Shown: one piece after another, positions 1 to 11,905 of the stretch
How the letters are laid out: each line of letters begins with the position of its first letter
Numbering within the stretch: position 1 is the stretch's first letter
Program-made: the position numbers and the translations under genes
The notes under the pieces: model-generated
Databases searched by the model: none
Seen by the model: the letters and a program-made list of their open reading frames with translations, nothing else
Told to the model about the DNA's origin: nothing
Assembly: GCA_958295665.1 (NCBI GenBank)
Contig: OY282558.1
Location: 335,145,106-335,209,105 of the forward strand
Reading direction: 5' to 3'
Source: Tipula vernalis
Taxonomy: Eukaryota > Arthropoda > Insecta > Diptera > Tipulidae
DNA: 64,000 bases

Positions 1-387
1 CCCTTTTATACTTTCGCGTTTAAATCTGTATGCCCCTGTAAGACAACTTAGAACTAGATCCTTATTGTTTTCTGATTTCCGACGTTCTAACTATTCAGTT
101 AACGAGTCAATTAATTTTATGATTGTAAACTTTAATCATTTCGAAGATATCTTTGATTTCGGAATGACGAAGGAGAGGTATAAACATAATTTGAGAAATT
201 AGTTAAATGATATGCATTTAATTGTAAGATACTTATTTCTATTATTTTGTTAATATATTATAGCCTTTTGTTTCGTCATACATATTTATTTTATTTTACA
301 TTTGTAATTGTAAATGTTCACAGTCATTAGGGAACAAATCCTGTAGATTATTATTGTAAATAAATAAAAAAAAAAAAAATAAAAAAA
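1..387 (+). mobile_element. 3' end of a non-LTR retrotransposon with poly(A) tail
   Basis: The coding tail ends at 202, about 155 bases of AT-rich 3' untranslated sequence follow, and an A-rich tract at about 360-387 closes the element. The order coding end, short UTR, A-tract is that of a LINE 3' terminus. The 5' part is outside the window. Confidence 0.65.
2..202 (+). pseudogene. C-terminal end of a LINE ORF2 protein (partial)
   Basis: An open frame enters from the left edge and runs 66 codons to TAG at 200-202. The peptide has the spacing usual at the end of insect non-LTR reverse-transcriptase proteins: YAPVRQLRTR, then RRSNYSVNESIN, then FNHFEDIFDFGMTKE. The reverse transcriptase itself would lie left of the window, so intactness cannot be judged. 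The clade cannot be fixed from this tail; jockey- and I-like elements share the pattern. It is followed by an AT-rich 3' region and a poly(A) tract, which fits the 3' end of a plus-strand element. Confidence 0.7.
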
Positions 388-589
388 ACTTGGGAACAAC
401 TTATCAAATAAGGATTCCGATAAGCTAATTTTGAATGACGAGTAGTCCAAAGTTTGATTTTTTGTGTTGCAGAGAGAAATATTTTAGCCGCTTGCTCCTT
501 TATATTAAATTTAACATTCAAGTAATTTAGCAGGCCATTCTCAGTTACACTAGAATGGAGCCTTCAAATAAACAAATGTCTGCGTCTCT
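388..589. other. Unassigned AT-rich sequence
   Basis: No gene, repeat or structured element was recognised here. Confidence 0.5.
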
Positions 590-757
590 CCACTGTATTG
601 CTGTTATTTTTATCACTGATCCCTAGGATTGACCATATGACATTTTACATACAATGCCTATGCAATAGAGATCTCAGAAACCTTAGTCGAATGTCAATAT
701 TTTGGTTTTTATTGAACAGATTTTACTATTGAAATTTGGTGCAAACGACAGCACATA

Positions 758-1281
758 CAGTACATGGCCAAATTAATATGAACTTTATATTTTTTAAAAT
801 ATTTATTTAACTACTGTACATTTTTTTTCAAACCAAAGGAGACTTTTGTTACATATTTATATCCCTTTGTTTTGCACAGAAAAACATTTTCCCGTTATTA
901 CGGGTTTTGTCGATATTAATTTTTTTCGTTTTTGTTCCATTTCAATTTTGTAATCGATTGTGATATATTGTGTTTAAACCTCGTGTACACCTTAAAAAAT
1001 ATTCAAATTATTATTTTTTAGAAGTGTAGTTATTATACTTTCAAGTGTAAGTAATATTTAATTATTTAAAATATGTTTACATATCTAATTTTTCATTTAT
1101 TGAACCACAGTCATCATGGGAAGAAAACCAGACATGTCTGTCATTACAAAACGATATGTGATTAAATTATTAAGGTAACAAAATGCGATATGAATTAAGG
1201 TAACAAAAACGTGGTTTCTTTAAAAAATTTCCACCGAATACTTAATTTTTAAAAAGTTCATATTAATTTGGCCACGTACTG
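758..1281 (+). mobile_element. Tc1-like deletion derivative (524 bp)
   Basis: The ends are imperfect inverted repeats: left CAGTACATGGCCAAATTAAT, right the complement of CAGTACGTGGCCAAATTAAT, each flanked by TA (756-757 and 1282-1283), the Tc1/mariner target duplication. Only the first 20 codons of a transposase remain inside. It interrupts the satellite-associated repeat between its first two blocks. Confidence 0.85.
1116..1178 (+). pseudogene. Tc1 transposase N-terminal stub
   Basis: ATG at 1116 opens a 20-residue peptide beginning MGRKPDMSVITKRY that ends in TAA. This is the usual opening of a Tc1-type transposase just before its helix-turn-helix. The rest of the protein has been deleted, so the element is non-autonomous. 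Confidence 0.6.
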
Positions 1282-1455
1282 TAATATGTCCATACGAGTA
1301 CCTACGTTATTTATTTAATTTTACATAAAACCCAAATGTAAAGCTACTGAATAGTGTTTTCTTTAGTAATTGTGGCTAATAAAAACTGCCTAAATGGAAA
1401 CTTGACTACTGGGTTTCTGCTAAATAGTTAATATTTGAATACGATTTTTTGACCT

Positions 1456-2066
1456 TTTTTATAGATAATAGTTATGTTTGGTACTAGTGAGCAAAACGAG
1501 ATATTATCCATGAGGGATATGTTTGTCCCACGAGGCGATAGCCGAGTGGGACATTATCCCGAGTGGATAATATCTCTTTGCTCACGAGTGCCATACAACG
1601 TTTTATCTACTTTTGTTGAAATAAATTTCGTTAATTGATAAGAAATAGTTCCATTTTGTGTTTTCATAGTGGAGCATTGAATTTTGAAATAAATTTTATC
1701 ATAGTGACCGTTCTTTAAATTGTCATGGTGTACTTTAATTAAACTAATTTTTGGAATAGAGTTTTTCATTCAATTTGACTACGAATAATTTTCCAATGAC
1801 TACTCAACATTTTGTTATACCAAATATAACTCACGTTGCCCCTAGCAGCGTGGGTTATACAATAACAATGAGTTATTTTACATTTTCTTTATTTGAAATC
1901 ATCATAGTTATCGGGCTATTATATATCAAAAGTGGATAAAATATATTAGAAGTCGTAAATATTGTGAATGCTATTATTATTTTGTCTATAAAAAAGCCGA
2001 AAAAATCATATTGATAATATAGATAATTTTCAAAGTTTCTAGGTTAATATTTGGTATATCTTTTCC
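1456..2066. mobile_element. Hairpin-rich insert of unknown class
   Basis: About 600 bp here is missing from the matching sequence at 50.99-51.06 kb, so it was probably inserted. It has a strong imperfect hairpin at 1480-1600 (arms containing GTGAGCAAA and GATATTATCC paired with GGATAATATCTC and TTTGCTCAC) and a second at 1811-1870 (TTGTTAT...TATAACTCACG against CGTGGGTTATACAATAACAA). A 71-codon reading frame on the minus strand (1554-1769) resembles nothing I recognise and may be chance. Exact ends and class are unknown. Confidence 0.4.
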
Positions 2067-2122
2067 TCGAAAATGTCATTTAGGCGAATAAGTTACCAAC
2101 ATATACTACATGAAATATTGTA

Positions 2123-2991
2123 TACTACCTTGATCAACAAGTTCTCGGAATAACCACCGTGTGGCGCTCCCATCGTTCCGATTTGAGTTTGTTAAGTTGG
2201 TACATCTGTTGTTGATATTCCCTCTAAATCTTAGCGTCATAGCTTGACATTTGCAAAAGTTACGTAGTCAAGAGTACATCTACTCTGTGTGTGTTGGCGA
2301 TTTTTCCATTATTTCCTCTCGGCTGCTGAAACGCGTTCCCCGTAATGTTTTTTTTAACTCGTTTGAACAGAAAGAAGTCACAGGGAGCCAAATCAGGTGA
2401 ATTCGGTGGCTGTTGGATGGTATTTGTTGCATTTTTCGTCAAAAAATTACGAATAATGATGACACTGTGCGACGGTGCTTTATCATCTTTCGGCGAATTG
2501 CTTCACGCAAACTCTTAATACTCTTTGTTTACGGTCTGGCCTTCTGGCAAAAATTCATGATGCACTACACCGTTGTAATCCATGAAAACCGTGAGCGTTG
2601 CCTTCTTTTTTGACTGAAAACGACGTGGTTTTTTTTTGGTGAACACCATTCACTTGCCTGATGTCTGGATTGCGTGTCGTACTCATAAACCCACGTCTCG
2701 TCTCCAGTAATGATCCTTTTGATAAATGTGGGATCGGATTCAGCCTCGCAAATCATGTCTAAAATAGTAAATAATTTCTAAAATTGTAAATAATCGCCAA
2801 CACACACAGAGATAGATGTACTCTTGACAAAGTAACTTTTGCAAATGTCAAGCTGTGACGCTAAGATTTAGAGGGAATATCAAAGGGATCAATAACAGAT
2901 GTACCAACTTAACAAAAAAAACAGAACTCAAATCGGAACGATGGGAGCGCCACACGGTAGTTATTCCGGGAACTTGTTGATCAAGGTAGTA
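2123..2991 (-). mobile_element. mariner-like element with long inverted repeats
   Basis: The terminal inverted repeats are unusually long, about 170-190 bp: 2123-2310 matches the complement of 2810-2991 with a few small indels. Both ends carry CTACCTTGATCAACAAGTTC and adjacent TA dinucleotides. A decayed transposase lies between them on the minus strand. The flanking sequence continues uninterrupted in the related copy near 51.1 kb, which independently supports the insertion limits. Confidence 0.85.
2260..2756 (-). pseudogene. mariner transposase remnant
   Basis: Read leftward from 2756, the frame has the first catalytic block ITGDETWVYEYD, the linker YNGVVHHEFLPEGQTVNKEY ending in a stop, then after a frame change DKAPSH (normally DNAPSH) and PPNSPDLAPCDFFLF, the third catalytic block. 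The DD34D arrangement and SPDLAPCDFFLF identify mariner. The N-terminal DNA-binding domain is missing, and a stop plus frameshift prevent function. It lies between long inverted repeats, so this was an internally deleted copy. Confidence 0.85.
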
Positions 2992-3039
2992 TACGTATTC
3001 GTTAAATTTGGGTTTTTTATTTGGGAAGTATTTCACAGG

Positions 3040-3290
3040 CATCCAAATTTTTGTTTCCCAAATTTTAAATTAAAACAAATTAAATAAAAACGCTGAATTT
3101 TTTAGTTATAATTTTTTATGCAGAATGCATTTCGATGGATCTTGAGCTGCTTTAGTACTTTTAGACGTAATAAAGCAGCTGAAGATGATTGCCATCGAAA
3201 TGCATTCTGTATAAAAAATTATAACTAAAAAATTTAGCGTTTTTATTTAATTTGTTTTAATTTGAAATTTGGGAAACAAAAATTTGATGG
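3040..3290. repeat. Near-perfect 250-bp palindrome
   Basis: The left arm (3040-3140) holds AACGCTGAATTTTTTAGTTA and GCAGAATGCATTTCGATGG. The right arm (3191-3290) holds the reverse complements CCATCGAAATGCATTCTG and TAACTAAAAAATTTAGCG. The centre is also self-complementary (AGCTGCTTTAGTAC with GTAATAAAGCAGCT), so the symmetry reaches almost to the midpoint. This is a foldback or MITE-like unit; it has no coding capacity. Confidence 0.8.
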
Positions 3291-4437
3291 TTTTTAAGTT
3301 ATTCATGTCGAATAGTTAGTGCAAAATGTGTTTGTTTTAAAATTATATGTAGTACTAAAATTAAAATGTCAATGGTTCACTACAATTGTTCAGTCATTTC
3401 TATAAAAAATGTTTAACAATTTAAATAAAATATTTAAAAATATTTTTAACTAGGTTTTCGTTTACATGTAGTCAGATTGAGAAAATTTGTGAATTTAAAG
3501 TTCAACTGTTACACATTAGGGTTTAGACAGTAAAGAATTCGAAAAATTGTGGACCAAATAATAACGAATCAATAAATCGCGTTTAAAGTGTACCGACCAC
3601 TGTAGGTTATTGATCTCAAACCGTAATTAAATATAAACCGATAGAAGGTTTTTTTTTAACCTTGTAACAAATACTTAACTAGTAAAATTTGAATGAACAA
3701 TTTTTACAGTATGTCTGTAATTTTATACGATTTTATGTTATTGAATTGCCTGCCAGGCTATTAAAATAATCTATGTTATTTTCCAATACTTGCTGATTGC
3801 AATTTGTTCTATTCAAATTGGCTACTAGTTTTGTATTTTGAGAATGAAAAACGTAGAAAACGTATTATGTATATTCGCGCGGATTATATTTTCACATTTA
3901 CCAATTTGTACAATGTATGTACATACATAATACAGAATACAACAATTGATATAATTTAAAAATTTCGCTTGTGGCATTGCAAAATATTGTTTAGAGTCGT
4001 CACCTATGGTAGTTTCAGAAATACTTTGTATATTATAGATTTTTTACATTTATCGATTCTATAAGGTACTAATAGTTAAGTTTTTTTTTTTTTTTATTGT
4101 TTGACTAATTTAATTTAATAATAATATAAACTACTAAACTGAATCCGTACAAAATATTTTGAGAACCAAGGTATCATTTTAATATTTACTATATGCTCTG
4201 TTAATTAGTTATATCTGTTCGTGTTGTTTAGTGTCGTCAATCTATATTTTATATTGTTTATTAAAAAAATAACCAAAAATTGAACTATTTATTAAAACAT
4301 TTATAAAATTCGTGTTTGTATCTGAATAATTTTATTTTTTGGCATGGAACTATAAATAAAATATTACTAAAAAAAAAAAAAATACTATCGGTGTGTTGTT
4401 TGTATTTGTAAATTATAGAACATCAAGCCTAATAAAA
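3291..4437. other. Gene-free stretch upstream of the host-like exon
   Basis: AT-rich, with no convincing reading frame. By position it could hold the promoter and 5' untranslated region of the exon at 4438. I see no unambiguous core promoter motif. Confidence 0.4.
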
Positions 4438-4610
4438 ATGTCTGAAGATAATTCAAATGTGGCCACCAGTGATATAAATATTGATACAGAAAATAACAAT
4501 AGTGAATTAAATCCTGAAACTCCTTCGGGAGAGGTGGATGTTGTTGATGGTGCAGTGAAAATGAGTACTTTAGCGGTACCAACTGAGACCGCATCCGAAG
4601 AAAATGAAGG
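4438..4610 (+). CDS. Putative first coding exon of a host gene (acidic N-terminus)
   Basis: ATG at 4438 in a favourable insect context (AAAA before ATG) opens 57 codons of an acidic, Ser/Asn/Glu-rich peptide starting MSEDNSNVATSDINIDTE and ending TASEENEG. The frame runs into GGTAAGC, a good splice donor with GT at 4611-4612, and stops soon after if read through. There is no similarity to the transposases and LINE proteins around it, and the composition suits the disordered N-terminus of a nuclear or regulatory protein. I cannot name the gene. No matching downstream exon was found, so the following intron would be long or the gene broken. A chance open frame remains possible. Confidence 0.5.
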
Positions 4611-4616
4611 GTAAGC
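4611..4616 (+). promoter_or_regulatory. Candidate 5' splice donor
   Basis: GTAAGC directly follows the acidic coding segment and matches the insect donor consensus GTRAGT at most positions. It sets the proposed 3' end of the exon. Confidence 0.5.
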
Positions 4617-5452
4617 GATAATTTGTTTTCTTGCTTGTCACATCATTTCACTTTTAGAAATGGTAAATTATATGCACAAAATAGCACGAAATAATATAAC
4701 TTACTTGCCTTAAGTAATGAAAATATTTATTTTAATGAGTCAACTTCTGCAATCATGCGACAATATGATTTTATAAGATGCTTCAATTGTAAAGAGAAAG
4801 TTTTAAATATAATATAAAAACTTAAATAACTTTCTCAAATCCTATTAGTTTTGGTAAAAAAACAAATTTTTTTTTTGTGGGATACGGTTATTGACTTGAT
4901 ATATGTATGTATACCTAGATTTTTTTCTGTTACAAATTTTACGAAATATTTCAACTGTTGCGGTTATTCTCTACTAAACTTATATTTTTACGTATGCAAA
5001 TATATGCTAAATTTAATTTATTAATGAATGTGAAATTTTAAATATCGAGATATTCATACTACAACCTAACAAAGAAAATGCTTTTAGAGCAAAATGCAAT
5101 TTAGAGTAAATAAAAAGTTCTTGCTGGATTACCTTTGATTTTACAAACCAAAAAATTAAGTTTTTTAAGTATAATAAAATTTTTCAAAAGTAATTTTAAT
5201 TCGTTGTATACCTTAGAGGTTTGACGATGTTTTGAAATTCCAAGGTTAATAGAAAGTAGAACGTTTTTCAAAAATATGTGTTTTTTTAATAATTATTTAC
5301 ATACAGAAATAGAGAACACGCCAAAGCCAATAATTTTTTAAAAAATATTGGTATTTTTATTATTGTTTGCATTTCTGTTTCACATGCTAAAATAAAAAAG
5401 TCCTCAAAGCCGTTAAGAATTAGTCATTTGCAGCGGGACTGCAGCCCCGATC
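4617..5452. other. Unassigned sequence, possibly intronic
   Basis: AT-rich, with no coding segments or clear repeats. If the upstream exon is genuine this is the start of its first intron. Confidence 0.4.
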
Positions 5453-5460
5453 CTCTAAGG

Positions 5461-7110
<1,650 letters not shown>

Positions 7111-7235
7111 TCAGTTTTTAACCAATAATCCATGGGTAGTTTGTGAATATTATTAATTCTAATATGAAACAGTACCAACAGAAAATCGAAATTAATCGAG
7201 AAACAGAATTTTTTTGTTCTCTTTTCTTGATTACG

Positions 7236-7409
<174 letters not shown>

Positions 7410-7493
7410 TGAAAAATACGTCAACTCACAAATTTGGTATATGGGACCGGAAATCGTGTTTAAATTTTTTATGTTTTCAATTGGTAGTACTAG

Positions 7494-9821
7494 GTTAGGT
7501 TGGTTAGGTTGGAGTGGCTGCTTACGCACACTTAGACCGGTGACGGTCCATTGTGATACCACAGGATGTATCCCCTTTTACCCCTATTGGAACCATTTCG
7601 AGCTACTTATGTAGCGTAAGACGTCCCGCACTTTAATGTTTTCGAGATCCGAGAGGCAGTCCATCCTGAACTTACCTAAGTGTTTGTGCCTTCTGAGAGC
7701 CAATGCTGGACACGAGCAAAGGAAGTGGACCAACGTCTCTTCCTCCTCTTCGTCCAAGCAGCTTCTGCAGAAGTCATTAGCCTCCAGACCCAGCCTTCTT
7801 GCATGTTCTCCAAAAAGGCAGTGTCCCGTGAGAATTCCTACGACCGTTCTTAATTCACGTCTGCGTAAGGATATTAATGCCCTAGTGCGCCCCAAGTCCA
7901 GCTTTGGCCAAACTTGTCTTGCAACTCTACAGGTGAGGGTGTTAGACCACCTTTCCCCCGCTGAGGATAGCGCCTGCTTCCCAAGTGCTTGTCTCAGCGC
8001 TGTGATAGGCCTCCCCAGACTTGCCCTTTCCGGTTGCAGCTGGAGAGTCGTACCATGCCTAGCAAGTTCATCTACCCTGCAGTTCCCCATGACGCCCGAG
8101 TGACCTGGGACCCAGACTACCTGGATGTTGAAATGCTCACCCATCTCATTTAGAGATGAGTGACAACTGAACGCCACCCGTGACGCCAAAGACACCGATT
8201 CTAACGACCGGATCGCCGCTTGACTGTCCACATAGATTGTGATATCGTCTGCGGATACCACATTATGCTTCAACCACGTCATGACCTCCTCAATCGCTAC
8301 GACTTCAGCTTGGTACACGCTGCAGTAATCAGGGAGACGAATAGAAATATTTACATTTAATTTGTCACAGAATACTCCAGCTCCTACTTTGCCGTCTAGC
8401 TTGGAGCCATCTGTGAAGAATTGCAACGCTTCGGTTTCCGATAACGGTCTATCCCTCCAGGATTCCCTTGAAGGGAAGGAGGTCCGAAATCGCTTCTCGA
8501 AGCGTAGAGTAGGTTTAATGTAGTCAAGATTCGCCAGCTCATCCTTCAACGATCTGACAATAGTAGAGTGTCCTATACTAAGACACCTCCACTGAGAGAC
8601 GGCTGCAAGTCGTACAGCCGTATTTGCCGCCATCTGTTTGCCAAAAATGTCGACCGGAAGAAGGTGCAACATAACCTCTAAGGCACTTGTCGGTGTCGAT
8701 CTCAATGCCCCGCTAACAAGCATACAGGCCGTTCTTTGCACTCTCTCAATCTTACTTTTGTAAGTTACCTTGTCCACCCTGCTGGCCACCAAACACCAAC
8801 CCCGTACATGAGTACAGGTCTCACTACGGCGGTGTAGAGCCAGTGTCCCAGCTCCGGCTTCAGACCCCATCTATGACCAATGGCGTTCCTACAGGAGTAC
8901 AAAGCAATAGTAGCTTTGTTTATTCTCTCCAACATGTTGGGCTTCCAACTAAGCTTACTGTCCAAGATAATGCCCAGATATCTAGCTCTATCAGTAAAAG
9001 CAAGTCTCGTGCCATTTAAGGTAGGAGGGACAACTACCGGGATTTTGTATTTCTTAGTAAAGAGTACCAGCTCTGTCTTGGACGGGTTAATACCAAGTCC
9101 ACATTTGCCAGCCCATTTCGTAACAATGGTAAGCGCATTCTGCATTACGTCTACAATCGTGCCCAGGAATTTCCCGGTAACAGCTAACGCTACGTCATCT
9201 GCGTACGCGATAACTTCAATACCCTCTCTCTCCAATTCAAGTAGTAACCCGTTTACCACTATGTTCCAGAGAAGAGGGGACAGAATCCCCCCCCCCTGCG
9301 GAGTTCCCCTAGTTACTCGCCTCTTGATGGTGGAGTCCCCCAACTTCGAGCTAACAATCCTGCTTCCCAGCATATAATTGATTAACCCTATCAGAGGAAC
9401 GTCCACCTCCAAAAATGACAATCCCTCCTTGATTGCCTCCGCTTTCACATTATTAAAGGCGCCTTCTATATCCAGGAAGGCCACCAAACAGAATTCCTTC
9501 GAATTAATCGATTTCTCAATCGTAGACACCAAGGCGTGCAGAGCAGTGTCCACAGATCTACCCTTTGTGTACGCATGCTGAGACGATGCCCACTTCCTGG
9601 CACCTATTTTATCTCTGATGTATACATCCAGCAGCCTTTCCAAGGTTTTCAAAAGAAAGGATGATAGAGTTATTGGTCTTAGGTCCTTAGGATAGACATG
9701 TGAGCTTTTCCCCGCTTTCGGTATGAACACCACATTGACCTCCGTCCAGTACCTAGGAATATAGCCCAGCTTCAAACACCCTTTGAATATAGCTTCCAGG
9801 TAGGGAAGAATAATTACTGAG
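7494..9821 (-). mobile_element. LOA-type LINE, 5'-truncated, with 13-bp target-site duplication
   Basis: TTGGTAGTACTAG occurs directly outside both ends (7481-7493 and 9822-9834), which is a target-site duplication. The coding strand is minus, so the 3' end is at 7494, where the element finishes in CCAACCTAACCAACCTAACC rather than poly(A). Ending in a short tandem motif is known in LOA-related elements. The 5' end is truncated within ORF2 upstream of the reverse-transcriptase core. Confidence 0.92.
7584..9775 (-). pseudogene. LOA-type reverse transcriptase plus RNase H (one frameshift)
   Basis: The first 1,011 bases (9775 to 8765) encode the reverse-transcriptase core: IPKAGK and DLRPITLSSF at residues 19-40, AFLDIEGAFNNV near 99-110, RGTPQGGGILSPLLWN near 156-171 and the catalytic YADD at 191-194. 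The next frame (8870 to 7584) holds an RNase H domain with FTDGSKLD, YQAEVVAIEEV, YVDSQAAI and GHSGVMGNCRVDELA, so the D-E-D-D residues are present, then a Cys-rich tail (CRSC...HFLCSCPAL). The domains are offset by one base near a GGG run at about 8777-8779; otherwise the reading is continuous. RT followed by RNase H fits the LOA/I group. It would copy element RNA into DNA at a nicked target. Recent but disabled by truncation and frameshift. Confidence 0.92.
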
Positions 9822-10214
9822 TTGGTAGTACTAGTTAAAAAAAAATTTTGTAGAAAATGATTTTTTGTTGTTTAAAATACAGAGTGTCAAATTTTGAGAA
9901 AAATGATAAATATGATGTTGTGTTTTTATGGCTATAAAAGGAAAAATATATATCCGATATTTATGATATAGGACTCGTTTTAAAGGTAAGTTAATACGGA
10001 TTAATAAAAAAAAAAAAGTATAAAAATGATAAGTTCTTTAATTTTTTCATTTTCAAATTTCCTGGCAAAATTTTATTTTTGAATTTTCTCAATGATCGTC
10101 CATTTTTTTTTTATTATTATTTTTTTAATAAATTTTACGTTCTTTAATTCTAATGAACATACTAAAAACTTCCACTAGTACAATTTTTCATTTTCGTGCA
10201 AAATACGTTTAGGT

Positions 10215-11312
10215 ATGATGATTTACTCAACCAGGAAGCAGCGGAACGCATACAGTTTGCGTTTGTATAATACATCAAAATGTCAAATTAATTATTCATG
10301 GAACCAGGACTGCATTTCATTAATACTATGTAAAGATCCAAGATCAACATGTTATCTTCTGCAATGCGAGAACTGCCCAGGATTGGATAATTTTCGCGAA
10401 TATTTGAAAAACGCATTTTTGGACAATGATTGTCTGGATGCTGATTTATCGTTTAGTCAGTGGGTTTCAACTGATCGATGCAACTTGGAAAAATATTCAA
10501 AACCATTAGACAAATTTCTGGATTACTTCATAATTAAGCTGAAAAATTTGATTCCTCATTGCTTTATATCACTAATATAATCCGATTTCATAAAAAATAA
10601 AAAGTTACCTCTGGAGCCAACAGAGGTACTGGTTTCTTGTGATTTTGCAGAAAATTATGCGTTTATAATGCAAAATTCAGCACAGGGTTTTCATTGGAAC
10701 AACAAACAAGCGACTATTCATCCATTTGTAATTTACAAAACTGAGGGAGGGATATTGCAGCACTACAGCTTCATTATAATATTAGATTGTCTTCATCCTG
10801 ACGCTGTAGCAGTTCACTTGTTCATAGAAAAATTATTGCAGTTTTTGAAAACAAAAATTCCGGATTTATCTAAAATTTATTACGTCACAAATGGTGCAGT
10901 AACACATTATAAAAATAAAAAAAAATTTATGAATATAACTAAACACAAAGAGGATTTTGGAGTTGATTGTGGGTAGCATTTTCACGCAACTGCTCACGGA
11001 AAGGGACCATGCGATGGAGTAGGAGGTACTATTAAGAGAATGGCATCCAGAGCCAGTGTCACCAAAGAATATGATGGTGACATAACCAATGCGGAGGAAC
11101 TTTTCAAATGGACTAAAACATTGAAAACTGATATGGTTTTTGAATTTTGTTCAGATACTGAATATAAATTGAAATAAATCGAACTAGGCAGTAGATTAGA
11201 GAACTTGAACACAATAAAAGGGACTCGCGATTTTCATGCAGTTATACCTTCAACAGAAGGCTACTTAAAATGTAAAAAATATTCAAATAGTGAAGAGTAT
11301 ATAACATGTTAA
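10215..11312 (+). pseudogene. Transposase of an unassigned insect DNA-transposon family
   Basis: One reading frame runs from 10215 to 11312 with three internal stops (TAA 10578, TAG 10974, TAA about 11175). Its blocks are SCDFAENYAFIMQNSAQGFHW, a putative first catalytic Asp; SFIIILDCLHPDAVAVHLF; YVTNGAVTHYKNKKKF; and, after a Trp-to-stop change, HFHATAHGKGPCDGVGGTIK. The last two are hallmarks of a transposase-like family seen repeatedly in insect and cnidarian genomes, where the third block usually reads as an Asp-containing DGA...QYKN. Here the position is Asn, so catalysis would fail even without the stops. It sits centrally between the long inverted repeats. I do not know the accepted superfamily name. 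Confidence 0.7.
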
Positions 11313-11584
11313 TTTTAATCGTATAAATATCTTTATTTTTCTATCCTTATTTTGTAATAAGTCAATATTTTTTATTTTAAATTTAATTTTGAATCACAAA
11401 AACAAGTGAAAAAATTAACCTGGAAAATTAAATAAAATCGAGTTTTTGTAAGAGGACCAAAAATCTACCATTCGATTTTTGAAATTTTCAAAATAGGTAG
11501 AGTCGTACTTAAACGTATTTTGTACGAAAACGACAAATTTTACTAGCGCAAGTTTTTAGTATGTTCAATAGAATTAAAGGGCGT

Positions 11585-11617
<33 letters not shown>

Positions 11618-11905
11618 TTGGACTATCATTGAGAAAATTCAAAAATAAATTTTTTACCATATTTATATTAATCCGTATTAACTTACCTTTTAAAACGAGC
11701 CCTATATCATAAATATCGGATATTTATTTTTCCTTTTATAGCCATAAACACAACATCATGTTCATCATTTTTCTCAAAATTTGACACCCTGTATTTTAAA
11801 CCACAACAACAAAAAATCACGTTCTACAAAATTTTTGACTACAAATTCAAAACATAAAAATCATAAAATTAAAACATGACTTCCAAAAATTTGTGATTTG
11901 ACGTA

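Larger units (their letters stand above)
590..3040 (+). repeat. Interrupted copy of the satellite-associated repeat found at 50.7-51.15 kb
   Basis: Four separated blocks (about 600-757, 1284-1455, 2068-2122 and 2992-3040) match, in order and orientation, the continuous stretch 50730-51150. Shared landmarks include TTATTTAATTTTACATAAAA, GCCTAAATG, CATTTAGGCGAATAAGTTAC and GGGAAGTATTTCACAGGCAT. The first block is a diverged last unit of the 163-bp satellite. Three foreign elements separate the blocks. The 51-kb copy therefore acts as an approximate empty-site version of this locus. Confidence 0.7.
7417..11905 (+). mobile_element. DNA transposon with about 450-bp terminal inverted repeats
   Basis: The outer left sequence (7417-7493, continuing at 9835-10200) is inverted relative to about 11480-11905. 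Shared landmarks are TACGTCAA at the tips, TTTTGTAGAA, GATTTTTTGTTGTT, GTGTCAAATTTTGAGAAAAA and CGGATATTTATGATATAGG, in inverse order at the right. A LINE (7494-9821) interrupts the left repeat; without it and its target duplication the element is about 2.15 kb. TA at each tip suggests, but does not prove, a TA target site. It encodes the transposase pseudogene at 10215-11312. Superfamily not assigned. Confidence 0.75.

Noticed and set aside
7636..8103. 155-codon plus-strand frame
   Set aside because: It is the complement of the LOA RNase H coding region, with no independent motif.
8880..9581. Plus-strand frames opposite the LOA reverse transcriptase
   Set aside because: Shadows of the minus-strand reverse-transcriptase gene.
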